Shown here: in pieces, positions 51,763-60,491 of the stretch | Numbering within the stretch: position 1 is the stretch's first letter | Layout: every line of letters begins with the position of its first letter | Origin: Leekyejoonella antrihumi | GTDB taxonomy: Bacteria; Actinomycetota; Actinomycetes; Actinomycetales; Dermatophilaceae | Reading direction: 5' to 3' | NCBI RefSeq assembly: GCF_007845645.1 | Contig: NZ_VCQV01000007.1 | Span: forward strand, 1-64,000 | Length of the DNA stretch: 64,000 nucleotides | The notes under the pieces: model-generated | Databases searched by the model: none | What the model was told of the DNA's origin: nothing | Seen by the model: the letters and a program-made list of their open reading frames with translations, nothing else | Position numbers and translations under genes: made by a program

Positions 51763-53151
51763 ATGGCTGTGTCCGGTCTGACTGCAGTCGAGCACGTAGT
51801 GGTGTTGATGCTGGAGAATCGGTCGTTCGACCACCTGCTCGGCTATCTCTACGCCGACCGGAACAACGTGTCGCCGGCTGGGGACGCGTTCGAGGGGTTG
51901 AGCGGGCAGCAGTCCTGCCCGGGCAGTGACGGCACGCAGGTCTCGGCCTACCAGCTGAGTCCGGACACGACCGACCTGTACTTCTATCCGGGCGCGGACC
52001 CGGGGGAGGGCTACGCCGCGACCAACAACCAGTGCTACGGCTCGTCGGCGGCACCTCCGGCGGGTGCGGTGGCACCGATGACGGGGTTCGTCACCGACTT
52101 CGCGAAGGCGATCACCGACAACACGTCCAAGGGCTGGTACGTGTTCAACGGCACGGCCGAGGGCTGGATCATGGGCTGCCACACGCCGCAGACGCTGCCG
52201 GTGCTCTCGGCGCTCGCGCAAGGCTTCGCCGTCTGCGATCACTGGTACGGATCGGTCCCGACGATGACGATGCCCAACCGGGCCTTCGTCTGCGCCGGGA
52301 CCAGCCAGGGCCATCTGGACGACGCGACCAAGAAGTTCACCGTCGGCTCGATATTCGGTGCCCTCACCGGCGCGGGCCGGACGTGGAAGATCTATGGGTA
52401 CGCCGCCGCACCGTTGACCAAGCTCGACTTCCCCGACACCGCTGCCGCGCCGGCCGCGAACTTCGGTCACTTCGCCGACTTCCGGACAGACGCCGCTGCC
52501 GGGACGCTGCCCGACTACTCCTTCTTGGAACCCTCCTGGTCCTCGACCGGGAACAGCCAGCACCCCAACTACAACGTCGCGCTCGGCGAGCAGCTGCTGC
52601 TGGACACCTACCGGGCGGTGCGGGACGGACCGGACTGGAACTCGACGCTGTTGATCATCACCTACGACGAGCACGGCGGCTGTTACGACCACGTCTCTCC
52701 GCCGTGGGGTGCGACAGCGCCGGACGACAGCCAGGGCGAGTTCGGGTTCGACTTCACCCGCTTCGGTCCCCGCGTGCCGACCGTGCTGGTCAGCCCGCTC
52801 ATACCGGCCGGCACGGTGCATCGGGTGCCGATCGGGTCGGTGCCGTTCGACCACACCAGCATCCTGGCCACGATCGAGCATCGTTTCGGAGTGTCCCCGT
52901 TGACTCGCCGCGACGCTGCCGCCCCGGATGTCGCCGGCGCGCTGAGCCTGACCGGCCCGCGCACGGATGATCCGCTCGCCGGCGTTACGGCACCGGTGCC
53001 GCCGCCGAATCCCACCGGTCTCGCGGTCCGGGCCTCGCACCTGCAACGGGTCCACGCGGAACTCATCGCCGAGCACGGCGGTGCGGCCGCGCCACCGGCG
53101 AGCCTGCAGACGAACGCCGACTACCAGGACTACATCGCCTCGCACAGCTGA
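51763..53151 (+). CDS. Phospholipase C/acid phosphatase-type phosphoesterase
   Basis: 462 residues, alkaline-phosphatase-like phosphoesterase family (PF04185 type). The metal-binding start is VEHVVVLMLENRSFDHLLGY. Further ligands are expected in VCDHWYGSVPTMTMPNRAFV and IITYDEHGGCYDHVSPPWG. VPFDHTSILATIEHRFGV is the usual C-terminal motif. Bacterial relatives hydrolyse phospholipids or phosphate esters. No signal peptide is visible at the chosen ATG, unlike secreted mycobacterial enzymes, so export is uncertain. Confidence 0.87.
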   Translation: MAVSGLTAVEHVVVLMLENRSFDHLLGYLYADRNNVSPAGDAFEGLSGQQSCPGSDGTQVSAYQLSPDTTDLYFYPGADPGEGYAATNNQCYGSSAAPPAGAVAPMTGFVTDFAKAITDNTSKGWYVFNGTAEGWIMGCHTPQTLPVLSALAQGFAVCDHWYGSVPTMTMPNRAFVCAGTSQGHLDDATKKFTVGSIFGALTGAGRTWKIYGYAAAPLTKLDFPDTAAAPAANFGHFADFRTDAAAGTLPDYSFLEPSWSSTGNSQHPNYNVALGEQLLLDTYRAVRDGPDWNSTLLIITYDEHGGCYDHVSPPWGATAPDDSQGEFGFDFTRFGPRVPTVLVSPLIPAGTVHRVPIGSVPFDHTSILATIEHRFGVSPLTRRDAAAPDVAGALSLTGPRTDDPLAGVTAPVPPPNPTGLAVRASHLQRVHAELIAEHGGAAAPPASLQTNADYQDYIASHS

Positions 53152-53153
53152 CC

Positions 53154-53957
53154 TCAAACGATGACGGCCGGATCGTGATCCGCGGGCCAGGCCGGATGCT
53201 CGGTGGGTGGCACCGAGAACACTCGACTGCAGATGTCGTCGATTGCGGCGTTGTTCGTGAGGTTGTAGTCGGCCGGGCGCTCACGGGTCGTCCTGGCGAG
53301 CCGGAGCTTCGCGTCGTCGTAGAGGTGAGGCTTCGTGCGTTCGAAGCCAGTCTCGAAACAGCAGGTGTCGCAACGGTTCGGGTGCTGTGGCCGGGAAGAT
53401 GTGGAGGTTGACTCTCCTTCGAAGTGGCAAGTCGACCAGCATATCGAGACGTGCGATGCCGTGGTGGCGGCTCTCCCACGGCCGAGCACGGTGTCCCCGT
53501 TGACCTGCAGGATCTGGCCGGTCCTCGATCCCGCGTCCGGTGAGGCGAGGTAGGCGACAGCCTCGGCGACCTCGTCCGGCGTGCAGGGACGACAGGCCGG
53601 AATCCGCGCGACGCGGGAGGCCGCAAGGCCGGGATCGGCAGCGAGTCGCTCCTTCCAGAACTCGGTGTCCGGCACGAAGCCCGGTGCCACCGTGTTGACG
53701 GTGATGCCGTCAGGGGCGAGGCGCTGAGCCAGGTCGAGGGCCCACGCGTTCACGGCGGCCTGCGCCGCGCCATAGGATCCCGAGCCACGAAGTGCCGCAA
53801 CCTAGCTCATGGCGACGACCCGTCCGCCGGGGCGGCTCAGATGATCCAGCAGCGCCTGGGTGATCAGCACCGCGGACAGCACGTTTCCCTCGGAGTCACG
53901 ACGCCAGGCCGCAGCGGTGGCGGCGAGGTCGCCGGTTGTCACGATTCGTCGCGTCAT
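53154..53957 (-). pseudogene. Decayed SDR-family oxidoreductase
   Basis: The reverse strand encodes [23 protein letters not shown]-stop-VAALRGSGSYGAAQ and VNAWALDLAQRLAPDGITVN. It continues TVAPGFVPDTEFW and GSRTGQILQVNGDTVLGRG, the second half of a classical SDR. Lesions are an in-frame TAG at 53802-53804, a Gln in place of the catalytic Lys of YxxxK (YGAAQ), and loss of the NAD-binding N-terminus. After about 53470 the frame runs on into unrelated sequence (residues DYNLTNNAAIDDICSRVFSV). Non-functional. Confidence 0.65.
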
Positions 53958-54004
53958 ACCGGCACCGTAACCCTCCGCGCGCTGACCTTGTCGGTGCCGG
54001 CGTC

Positions 54005-54010
54005 TACGGT
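54005..54010 (+). promoter_or_regulatory. -10 box of uvrB, probable leaderless start
   Basis: TACGGT ends 6 nt before the ATG at 54017. TGACCT at 53983 is a possible -35 with a 16-bp spacer. No LexA-type box was recognised. Confidence 0.45.
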
Positions 54011-54016
54011 TGGAGT

Positions 54017-56119
54017 ATGCGGCCGACTACTGACATCCAGCGCAAGGTTGCGCCCTTCGAGGTCATCTCGGAGTACACCCCGAGCGGTGACCAGCCGACC
54101 GCGATCGCCGAGCTCACCGCCAAGGTGCAGGCGGGGGAGCAGGACATCGTGCTGCTCGGCGCCACCGGCACTGGCAAGTCGGCCACGACCGCGTGGCTCA
54201 TCGAGCAGGTGCAGCGCCCGACCCTGGTCATGGCGCCCAACAAGACGCTCGCAGCGCAGCTGGCGAACGAGTTCCGGGAGCTGCTGCCCAACAATGCGGT
54301 CGAGTACTTCGTGTCGTACTACGACTACTACCAGCCCGAGGCCTACATCCCCCAGACGGACACCTACATCGAGAAGGACTCGTCGATCAACGACGAGGTC
54401 GAGCGTCTGCGACACAGTGCGACGAACTCGCTGTTGACCAGGCGGGACGTGATCGTCGTTGCATCGGTCTCCTGCATCTACGGCCTGGGCACGCCGCAGG
54501 AGTATGTCGACCGGATGGTTCCGCTGCGCGTGGGCGAGGAGATGGACCGCGACGAGCTGCTGCGCAAGTTCGTCCAGATGCAGTACACCCGCAACGACAT
54601 CGCCTTCACCCGTGGCACCTTCCGGGTGCGCGGCGACACGGTCGAGATCATCCCGGTCTATGAGGAGCTCGCGATTCGGATCGAGTTCTTCGGTGACGAG
54701 ATCGAGCGGCTCTACACGCTGCACCCGGTCTCGGGCGAGGTGATGAACGAGGAGGACGAGATGTACGTCTTCCCCGCATCGCACTATGTCGCAGGCCCGG
54801 AGCGGATGGATCGCGCGATCAGCGGGATCGAGGTCGAGCTCGAGGAGCGACTCGCGGCGTTCGAGAAGCAGGGCAAACTGTTGGAGGCGCAGCGGCTGCG
54901 GATGCGCACGACCTACGACATCGAGATGATGCGCCAGGTCGGTGCCTGCTCCGGCATCGAGAACTACTCCCGCCACATCGACGGACGTGGTCCGGGCACC
55001 GCGCCCAACTGTCTGCTGGACTACTTCCCGGAGGACTTCCTGCTGGTCATCGACGAGTCGCACCAGACGGTGCCGCAGATCGGTGCGATGTATGAGGGAG
55101 ACATGTCGCGTAAGCGGATGCTCGTCGACCACGGTTTCCGGCTGCCGAGCGCGATGGACAACCGCCCGTTGAAATGGGAGGAGTTCCTCGAGCGGATCGG
55201 CCAGACGGTCTACCTGTCGGCGACACCTGGCGACTACGAGGTCGCGAAGGCGAAGGGCGTGGTCGAGCAGGTGATCCGCCCGACCGGGCTGATCGACCCG
55301 CAGATCGTGCTCAAACCGACCAAGGGCCAGATCGACGACCTGCTGCACGAGATCCGGGAGCGGGCGGACCGCAACGAGCGCGTCCTGGTGACCACCTTGA
55401 CCAAGAAGATGGCCGAGGATCTGACCGACTACCTGCTCGAGAAGGATGTGCGGGTGCGCTACCTGCACTCGGACATCGACACGCTGCGACGGGTGGAGCT
55501 GCTGCGTGAGCTGCGGCTCGGCGAGTACGACGTGCTGGTCGGCATCAACCTGCTGCGGGAGGGACTGGACCTGCCCGAGGTGTCCCTGGTCAGCATTCTG
55601 GATGCGGACAAGGAAGGCTTCCTGCGGTCGGGGCGCTCCCTGATCCAGACGATCGGTCGCGCCGCCCGCAACGTCTCCGGGCAGGTGCACATGTATGCCG
55701 ACAAGGTGACGCCGTCGATGCAGCTGGCGATCGACGAGACCGCGCGCCGCCGCGAGAAGCAGCTGGCCTACAACGCGGAGCACGGCATCGACCCGACACC
55801 GTTGCGCAAGAAGATCGCCGACATCACCGACCAGCTCCGGCGCGAGGATGCCGACACCGATGCGCTGATGGGCAGCGGCCGGTCACAGTCTCGAGGCAGG
55901 ACCCGTGGCGGTCGCGGCCTGGTGGAGGCCGATGCGAGCGTGGCGAAGGGCCGGCTGGACACGCTGCCCGCGGGCGACCTGGCGGATCTGATCCAGGAGC
56001 TCACCACGCAGATGCACCAGGCGGCGACCGACCTGCACTTCGAGCTGGCGGCCCGGCTGCGTGACGAGCTCGGCGACCTGAAGAAGGAGCTGCGGCAGAT
56101 GAGAGAGGCCACCAAGTAG
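54017..56119 (+). CDS. uvrB: Excinuclease ABC subunit B
   Basis: 700 residues. UvrB verifies DNA lesions handed over by UvrA and recruits UvrC. Walker A is [19 protein letters not shown] and the DEAD-type box is [20 protein letters not shown]. The beta-hairpin region [20 protein letters not shown] inserts between strands. Helicase motifs V-VI appear as [20 protein letters not shown] and [20 protein letters not shown]. The C-terminal UVR domain ([19 protein letters not shown]) binds UvrC. The start at 54017 is supported by the leaderless -10 box. Length is normal. Confidence 0.97.
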   Translation: MRPTTDIQRKVAPFEVISEYTPSGDQPTAIAELTAKVQAGEQDIVLLGATGTGKSATTAWLIEQVQRPTLVMAPNKTLAAQLANEFRELLPNNAVEYFVSYYDYYQPEAYIPQTDTYIEKDSSINDEVERLRHSATNSLLTRRDVIVVASVSCIYGLGTPQEYVDRMVPLRVGEEMDRDELLRKFVQMQYTRNDIAFTRGTFRVRGDTVEIIPVYEELAIRIEFFGDEIERLYTLHPVSGEVMNEEDEMYVFPASHYVAGPERMDRAISGIEVELEERLAAFEKQGKLLEAQRLRMRTTYDIEMMRQVGACSGIENYSRHIDGRGPGTAPNCLLDYFPEDFLLVIDESHQTVPQIGAMYEGDMSRKRMLVDHGFRLPSAMDNRPLKWEEFLERIGQTVYLSATPGDYEVAKAKGVVEQVIRPTGLIDPQIVLKPTKGQIDDLLHEIRERADRNERVLVTTLTKKMAEDLTDYLLEKDVRVRYLHSDIDTLRRVELLRELRLGEYDVLVGINLLREGLDLPEVSLVSILDADKEGFLRSGRSLIQTIGRAARNVSGQVHMYADKVTPSMQLAIDETARRREKQLAYNAEHGIDPTPLRKKIADITDQLRREDADTDALMGSGRSQSRGRTRGGRGLVEADASVAKGRLDTLPAGDLADLIQELTTQMHQAATDLHFELAARLRDELGDLKKELRQMREATK

Positions 56120-56123
56120 GGGG

Positions 56124-57026
56124 CTACACGGGGTCGCCCTGTGGCGCCGTGCTGCGCCGGCCGGCGCCGAGGACCACGATGCTCGCCCCGACGACCAGCG
56201 CCATCCCGACGAGCTCGTGCAGGGACAGGTGCTGGCCGAGAACCAGCAACCCGGCGACGGCGGCAACAGCCGGTTCCAGGCTGAGCAGGATGCCGAACAC
56301 GTTGGCCGCGAGCCGGCGCAGCGCGACCAGCTCGAGCGAATAGGGCAGCACCGAGGACAGCACGGCAATGCCCAGTCCCTTGGCCAGCACGGTGCCACCG
56401 ACGAGGCTGCTGCCTGCCGCCGCGATGCCGAGCGGCAGCACCGCGATCGCGGAGAGCAGCATGGAGATGGCCAGACCGTCCAGCTGCGCAAACTGTTGGC
56501 CGGTGCGTGCGCTGCAGATGATGTATGCCGCCCAGCAGGCTCCCGCCGCGAGGGCGAGTGCCAGCCCGGTGAGGTCGAGGTCCGACCACGGTGTCGTCAG
56601 GGCACCGGAGATCAGCACCACACCACAGCCCGCCGCGATGATCGCGGCAAAGTCACGTGGGCGCCGACTGGTCACCGTCGACAGCATCAGCGGACCGAGG
56701 AACTCGATGGTGACGGTCACCCCGATCGGCAGCCGGGCGAGGGCCTCGTAGAAGCAAAGATTCATCAGGCCCAGCGCGATCGCAAACGCTACGACGGTGG
56801 CCCATCCGGAGCGCGTGTGGGCACGCAGCGACGGGCGGGCCACTGACAGCAGCAGCGCGGCCGCGATGACCAGCCGGAGCGCAACCGCCCCGGCCGGTCC
56901 GACGGTCGGGATCAGCGTTGCGGCCAGCGCGCCGCCGAACTGGACCGAGACGATGCTCGCGAGCACCATCGCGGGTGCGGGGACGGCCGGCCGCCGAGAG
57001 AGATCGGGACGGGTCGTTCGGGTCAC
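56124..57026 (-). CDS. EamA-family exporter (RhtA-like)
   Basis: 300 residues with ten membrane helices in two EamA repeats. IGVTVTIEFLGPLMLSTVTS and SVLPYSLELVALRRLAANVF are typical of RhtA-type amino-acid and metabolite exporters. The GTG overlaps the stop of the NlpC/P60 gene upstream, indicating coupling. It converges with uvrB with a 4-nt gap. Substrate unknown. Confidence 0.85.
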   Translation of the reverse strand: MTRTTRPDLSRRPAVPAPAMVLASIVSVQFGGALAATLIPTVGPAGAVALRLVIAAALLLSVARPSLRAHTRSGWATVVAFAIALGLMNLCFYEALARLPIGVTVTIEFLGPLMLSTVTSRRPRDFAAIIAAGCGVVLISGALTTPWSDLDLTGLALALAAGACWAAYIICSARTGQQFAQLDGLAISMLLSAIAVLPLGIAAAGSSLVGGTVLAKGLGIAVLSSVLPYSLELVALRRLAANVFGILLSLEPAVAAVAGLLVLGQHLSLHELVGMALVVGASIVVLGAGRRSTAPQGDPV

Positions 57027-57781
57027 CTCAGCTCACGTATGCGGCCTGCCGCGACGAGCGTCTTCCACCGGGCGTCCGGGAGCCGTTCCTCCGTCACCAC
57101 CTGGCCGGTGCTCGGCGCATGAATGATGTGGCCGCGACTGGCGACGATGCCGACATGGTGCAGGTTCTGACCGGGGTGGGCGAAGAAGTAGAGGTCCCCG
57201 GGCAGCACCTCGTCGAGCGGCACATCGTCACAGGTGGCGTACTGGTCGTCTCCGTCGCGCGGCAGCATCATGCCGAGGCATCGCGCGCTGTAGTGGACCA
57301 GGCCGGAGCAGTCGAGTCCGGCGGCTGAGATGCCGCCCCAGAGATAGGGCAGACCGAGGTGGCCGCGGGCCTCGGCCAGGAACGCATCCACCGTGGCCGG
57401 AGTTTGCGGGACGGGCAGGGCGGACTCGAGCGACCCGGAGCCCTCCACCGGACTCAGGTGCGCGCTTCGAACGAACCCCGGGTAGCCGCGGGAGTCCTTG
57501 TGACTGGGCTGCCACGGACAGGTGACCCGGCTCCAGCCGTCCTCGGTGGTGTCGTGCACGACCACCGGCTCGTCCTGGAGGACCTCGGACTCGTACCGGT
57601 CATACAGCCCCAGCCGTCCCTCCTCCAGGGTGGCCGTGGCGTCCATGGCGCTCAGCCAGCGGCCATGCTCCGCGTCGTCGTTGACTGCGAACGCGTCCAG
57701 GGCGCGCGGCGAGGTGGGGCTGTGCCACAGCCCGGTGACCGGGACGATGACATGGGCGGCAAAGGATTCGGTGGTGCTCAC
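57023..57781 (-). CDS. NlpC/P60-family peptidoglycan hydrolase
   Basis: 252 residues from GTG 57781. The C-terminal C40 peptidase domain has the catalytic Cys in AAGLDCSGLVHYSARCLGMM and the His in HHVGIVASRGHIIHAPSTG, with PYLWGG before it. The N-terminal half (VLQDEPVVVHDTTEDGWSRV) looks like one or two SH3-type modules, as in YkfC-like gamma-D-glutamyl-diamino acid peptidases. No signal peptide was found, so it may act on recycled muropeptides in the cytoplasm. The neighbouring EamA exporter is coupled to it. Confidence 0.82.
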   Translation of the reverse strand: MSTTESFAAHVIVPVTGLWHSPTSPRALDAFAVNDDAEHGRWLSAMDATATLEEGRLGLYDRYESEVLQDEPVVVHDTTEDGWSRVTCPWQPSHKDSRGYPGFVRSAHLSPVEGSGSLESALPVPQTPATVDAFLAEARGHLGLPYLWGGISAAGLDCSGLVHYSARCLGMMLPRDGDDQYATCDDVPLDEVLPGDLYFFAHPGQNLHHVGIVASRGHIIHAPSTGQVVTEERLPDARWKTLVAAGRIRELR

Positions 57782-57878
57782 GGGTCCATCCCAGCACGAA
57801 CGGCGGGTAGATCGTGAATCCCCCCCGGCACGGGCAGTCCAGGACACGCCTCGCTGCGGAAGCTATCCTGGGTTCGCG

Positions 57879-58562
57879 CTACCAGCCGCGGGCCCGCCAC
57901 TCCGGCAGCCGCGGCCGTTCGGCGCCGAGGGTCGTGTCGCCACCGTGGCCCGGGTAGACCCAGGTGCTGTCGTCGTAGACGTCGAAGACCCGGCGCTCCA
58001 CGTCGTCGATCAGCTGGGCGAACGACTGGTAGGCGAAATGAGTGGTTGCGCCCACGCCGCCGGGGAACAGGGTGTCGCCGCTGAAGAGGTGCGTGCTGCC
58101 GGTGGGGTCTCGGTACGCGAGCGCGATGGAGCCAGGGGTGTGCCCGCGCAGGTGAATCACGTCGAGCGTGACCGAGCCGACGGTCACCTGGTCGCCCTGC
58201 CGGGCGGCCTGATCCACCGGCACCGGCAGCTCGGGTGCGTCATCCACGCCTGCCACGGTGCGGGCGCCGGTGTGTCGCACCGCGTCGTCCAGGGCCCGGA
58301 CATGGTCCCAGTGCTGGTGAGTCGTCACGATCGTGTCGACGCAGGTGCCGGCCTCCTCGATGAGGGCGGCGATGGCGGGCCAGTCGTCGGCTGCGTCGAT
58401 GAGCAGGCTGCGGTTCGTCCGGCGGCAGGTCAGCAGGTAGACGTTGTTGCTCATGGACGACACGGCCAGCTTGCGGATGGTGAGCTGCGGCAGGTCGCGA
58501 GTCTGGGGTGCATCGCCAGGTGCCACCTGGCCGTCATACGGGTGGGCTGTCTCAGAAGCCAT
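57879..58562 (-). CDS. MBL-fold metallo-hydrolase (glyoxalase II-like)
   Basis: 227 residues. The HxHxDH metal motif appears as VTTHQHWDHVRALDD. Further ligands are in IHLRGHTPGSIALAYRD, FSGDTLFPGGVGATTHF and STWVYPGHGGDTT. The pattern matches glyoxalase II-like hydrolases acting on thioesters or related substrates. It starts 4 nt after the stop of the GH15 gene, so the two are co-transcribed. The true substrate is unknown. Confidence 0.83.
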   Translation of the reverse strand: MASETAHPYDGQVAPGDAPQTRDLPQLTIRKLAVSSMSNNVYLLTCRRTNRSLLIDAADDWPAIAALIEEAGTCVDTIVTTHQHWDHVRALDDAVRHTGARTVAGVDDAPELPVPVDQAARQGDQVTVGSVTLDVIHLRGHTPGSIALAYRDPTGSTHLFSGDTLFPGGVGATTHFAYQSFAQLIDDVERRVFDVYDDSTWVYPGHGGDTTLGAERPRLPEWRARGW

Positions 58563-58566
58563 GACG

Positions 58567-60444
58567 TCAGCCTGGCACGTCCTGCGGGTCCCTCGCCGCC
58601 GCGGCCCGCTCCTCGGCCTCTTGGAGCGCGATGGCGGCGTTCACCATCGTCAGGTGGCTGAAGGCCTGCGGGAAGTTGCCGACCATCCGCTCGTTCTGCG
58701 GGTCGTACTCCTCCGAGAGGAGGCCGACGTCGTTGCACAGGCCGACCAGTTTCCGCATCAGAGCGTGTGCGTCGTCCAGTCGTCCGGCGAGCGCGTAGGC
58801 GCTCACCAGCCAGAACGAGCACGCCAGGAACGGGTGCTCCGCCCCGGGCAGCCCGTCGACCCCGCCCTCGGTCCGATAGCGCAGCAGCAGGCCGTCGCTC
58901 ATCAGCTCCTGCTCGATCCGCTCGATCGTGCCCAGCACGCGTGGGTCGTCGCCGGGCAGGAAGCCCATGATCGGGATCAGCAGCAGACTGGCATCGACGC
59001 TGTCGGTGTCGTAGTGCTGGACGAAGGAGTTGATCTCGGGGTTGAAGCCCTTGCTCAGCACCTCGTCGCGAACCTTGTCGCGCAGCTCTCGCCACTTCTT
59101 GACCGGCCCCTTCAGCCGCTGGCGCTCAACCGCGGCAACGGCCCGGTCGAAGGCCACCCACACCATGACCCGCGAGTGGGTGAAGTGCCGCAGCGGCCCG
59201 CGAATCTCCCAGAGCCCGTTGTCCGGCTGCTCCCAGTGGTCCGCGAGCTGGCTGACCAGCGCGCGCTGGACCGCCCAACCACGCCCCGACTCGGTGTAGC
59301 CGCGGTCTCGCGCGTCCTGCAGCGCGTTCATGACCTCGCCCAGCACGTCGGTCTGCTTCTGGTCGACGGCGCCGTTGCCGACCCGGACCGGCACGGACCC
59401 GGCATACCCGGGAAGGTGGTCGAGCTCGCGTTCCGGCAGCTCGCGACCCCCGTCGATGGCATACATGATCTGCATGTCCTCGGGGTCACCGGCGAGCGCA
59501 CGAACCAGCCAGTCACGCCACAGCTTCGTCGTGCCGTCGAAGCCGGCGCGCAGCATGGCCTCCAGGGTCAGGGAGGCGTCGCGCAGCCAGCAGAAGCGGT
59601 AGTCCCAGTTGCGGACCCCGCCGAAGTCCTCCGGCAGGCTCGTGGTGGGCGCCGCAACGATCCCGCCGCGACGGGAGTCGGTCAGCAGGCGAAGGACGAG
59701 AAGTGACCGGATGACCGCATCCCGATAGGGGCCGTCGTAGGTGCAGGTCGCGGCCCACTCCTGCGAGGTGGCGGCCGTCCGTTCGATGCGGTCGTCGAGG
59801 TCGAGCGGCTCGGGGATGCTCTTCCAGGAGGAGAACCAGTTGAGGGTGAAGTCGTAGGACTGCCCGGCCTTGACCGTGAACCGGTCCCGGTGGTGGCCGT
59901 CCTCGGCCACGGGGATCCGGCTGCCGCGGAGCACCAGCATGTCCGGTCCGGCGATGGCGGTGAGGACCTCTTTGTCGCGGGCGTGGCCGGGGTGGTGGGC
60001 CATCCAGGGTCGGATCCGCCCGTAGTCGAACCGCACGACCAGCTCGTGCAGCATCTCGACCTCACCCTCGAGACCCTCGACGATGCGCACGATGTCCGCA
60101 CGGTCCATGCCCAGCGGCATGAGCTCGGTCACCTTGACCTTGCCGGTGGCGGTCTCGTGGACCGTCTCGAGGATCGAGGTGTTCCCCCGGTAGGAGCGGG
60201 TGCTCGTCGCCGCACCGACGGGCCCCAGCAGCCATCGCCCGTGGTCGGCGGTGCCCAGCAGCGCGGTGAAGCAGGACGCGCTGTCGAAGCGCGGCAGGCA
60301 CAGCCAGTCGATCGAACCGCCTCGGCTGACGAGCGCGGCGGTCTCCGTGTCGCCGATGATCGCGTACTCCTCGATGGGAACACGAGGCGGAACGTCGGTG
60401 CTGGAGTCGTAGTCGGAGGGGGTCGTCGAGGCTGCCTCGTTCAT
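58567..60444 (-). CDS. Glycoside hydrolase family 15 protein (trehalase/glucoamylase-like)
   Basis: 625 residues. The N-terminal beta-domain starts [20 protein letters not shown] and [16 protein letters not shown], conserved in actinobacterial GH15 enzymes such as the mycobacterial trehalase. The (alpha/alpha)6 barrel has [20 protein letters not shown] and [20 protein letters not shown], with Glu residues positioned as general acid and base. No signal peptide is present, so it acts inside the cell on trehalose or short alpha-glucans. It has a leaderless-type -10 box 7 nt before the ATG and is divergent from uvrA. Confidence 0.88.
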   Translation of the reverse strand: MNEAASTTPSDYDSSTDVPPRVPIEEYAIIGDTETAALVSRGGSIDWLCLPRFDSASCFTALLGTADHGRWLLGPVGAATSTRSYRGNTSILETVHETATGKVKVTELMPLGMDRADIVRIVEGLEGEVEMLHELVVRFDYGRIRPWMAHHPGHARDKEVLTAIAGPDMLVLRGSRIPVAEDGHHRDRFTVKAGQSYDFTLNWFSSWKSIPEPLDLDDRIERTAATSQEWAATCTYDGPYRDAVIRSLLVLRLLTDSRRGGIVAAPTTSLPEDFGGVRNWDYRFCWLRDASLTLEAMLRAGFDGTTKLWRDWLVRALAGDPEDMQIMYAIDGGRELPERELDHLPGYAGSVPVRVGNGAVDQKQTDVLGEVMNALQDARDRGYTESGRGWAVQRALVSQLADHWEQPDNGLWEIRGPLRHFTHSRVMVWVAFDRAVAAVERQRLKGPVKKWRELRDKVRDEVLSKGFNPEINSFVQHYDTDSVDASLLLIPIMGFLPGDDPRVLGTIERIEQELMSDGLLLRYRTEGGVDGLPGAEHPFLACSFWLVSAYALAGRLDDAHALMRKLVGLCNDVGLLSEEYDPQNERMVGNFPQAFSHLTMVNAAIALQEAEERAAAARDPQDVPG

Positions 60445-60451
60445 GGCTGTG

Positions 60452-60491
60452 AGCCTAGGAGTGTGGGGTTGTCAGTGGTGGGATCTACCAT
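60452..60491. promoter_or_regulatory. Compact divergent promoters of the GH15 gene and uvrA
   Basis: On the reverse strand TAGGCT (60452-60457) ends 7 nt before the GH15 ATG. On the forward strand TACCAT (60486-60491) ends 7 nt before GTG 60499. Both fit leaderless transcripts leaving a region of only about 50 bp. Confidence 0.5.

Noticed and set aside
53954-55783. A 609-codon reverse frame opposite uvrB
   Set aside because: uvrB has all motifs on the forward strand. The reverse translation is His/Asp/Leu-rich shadow without domains.
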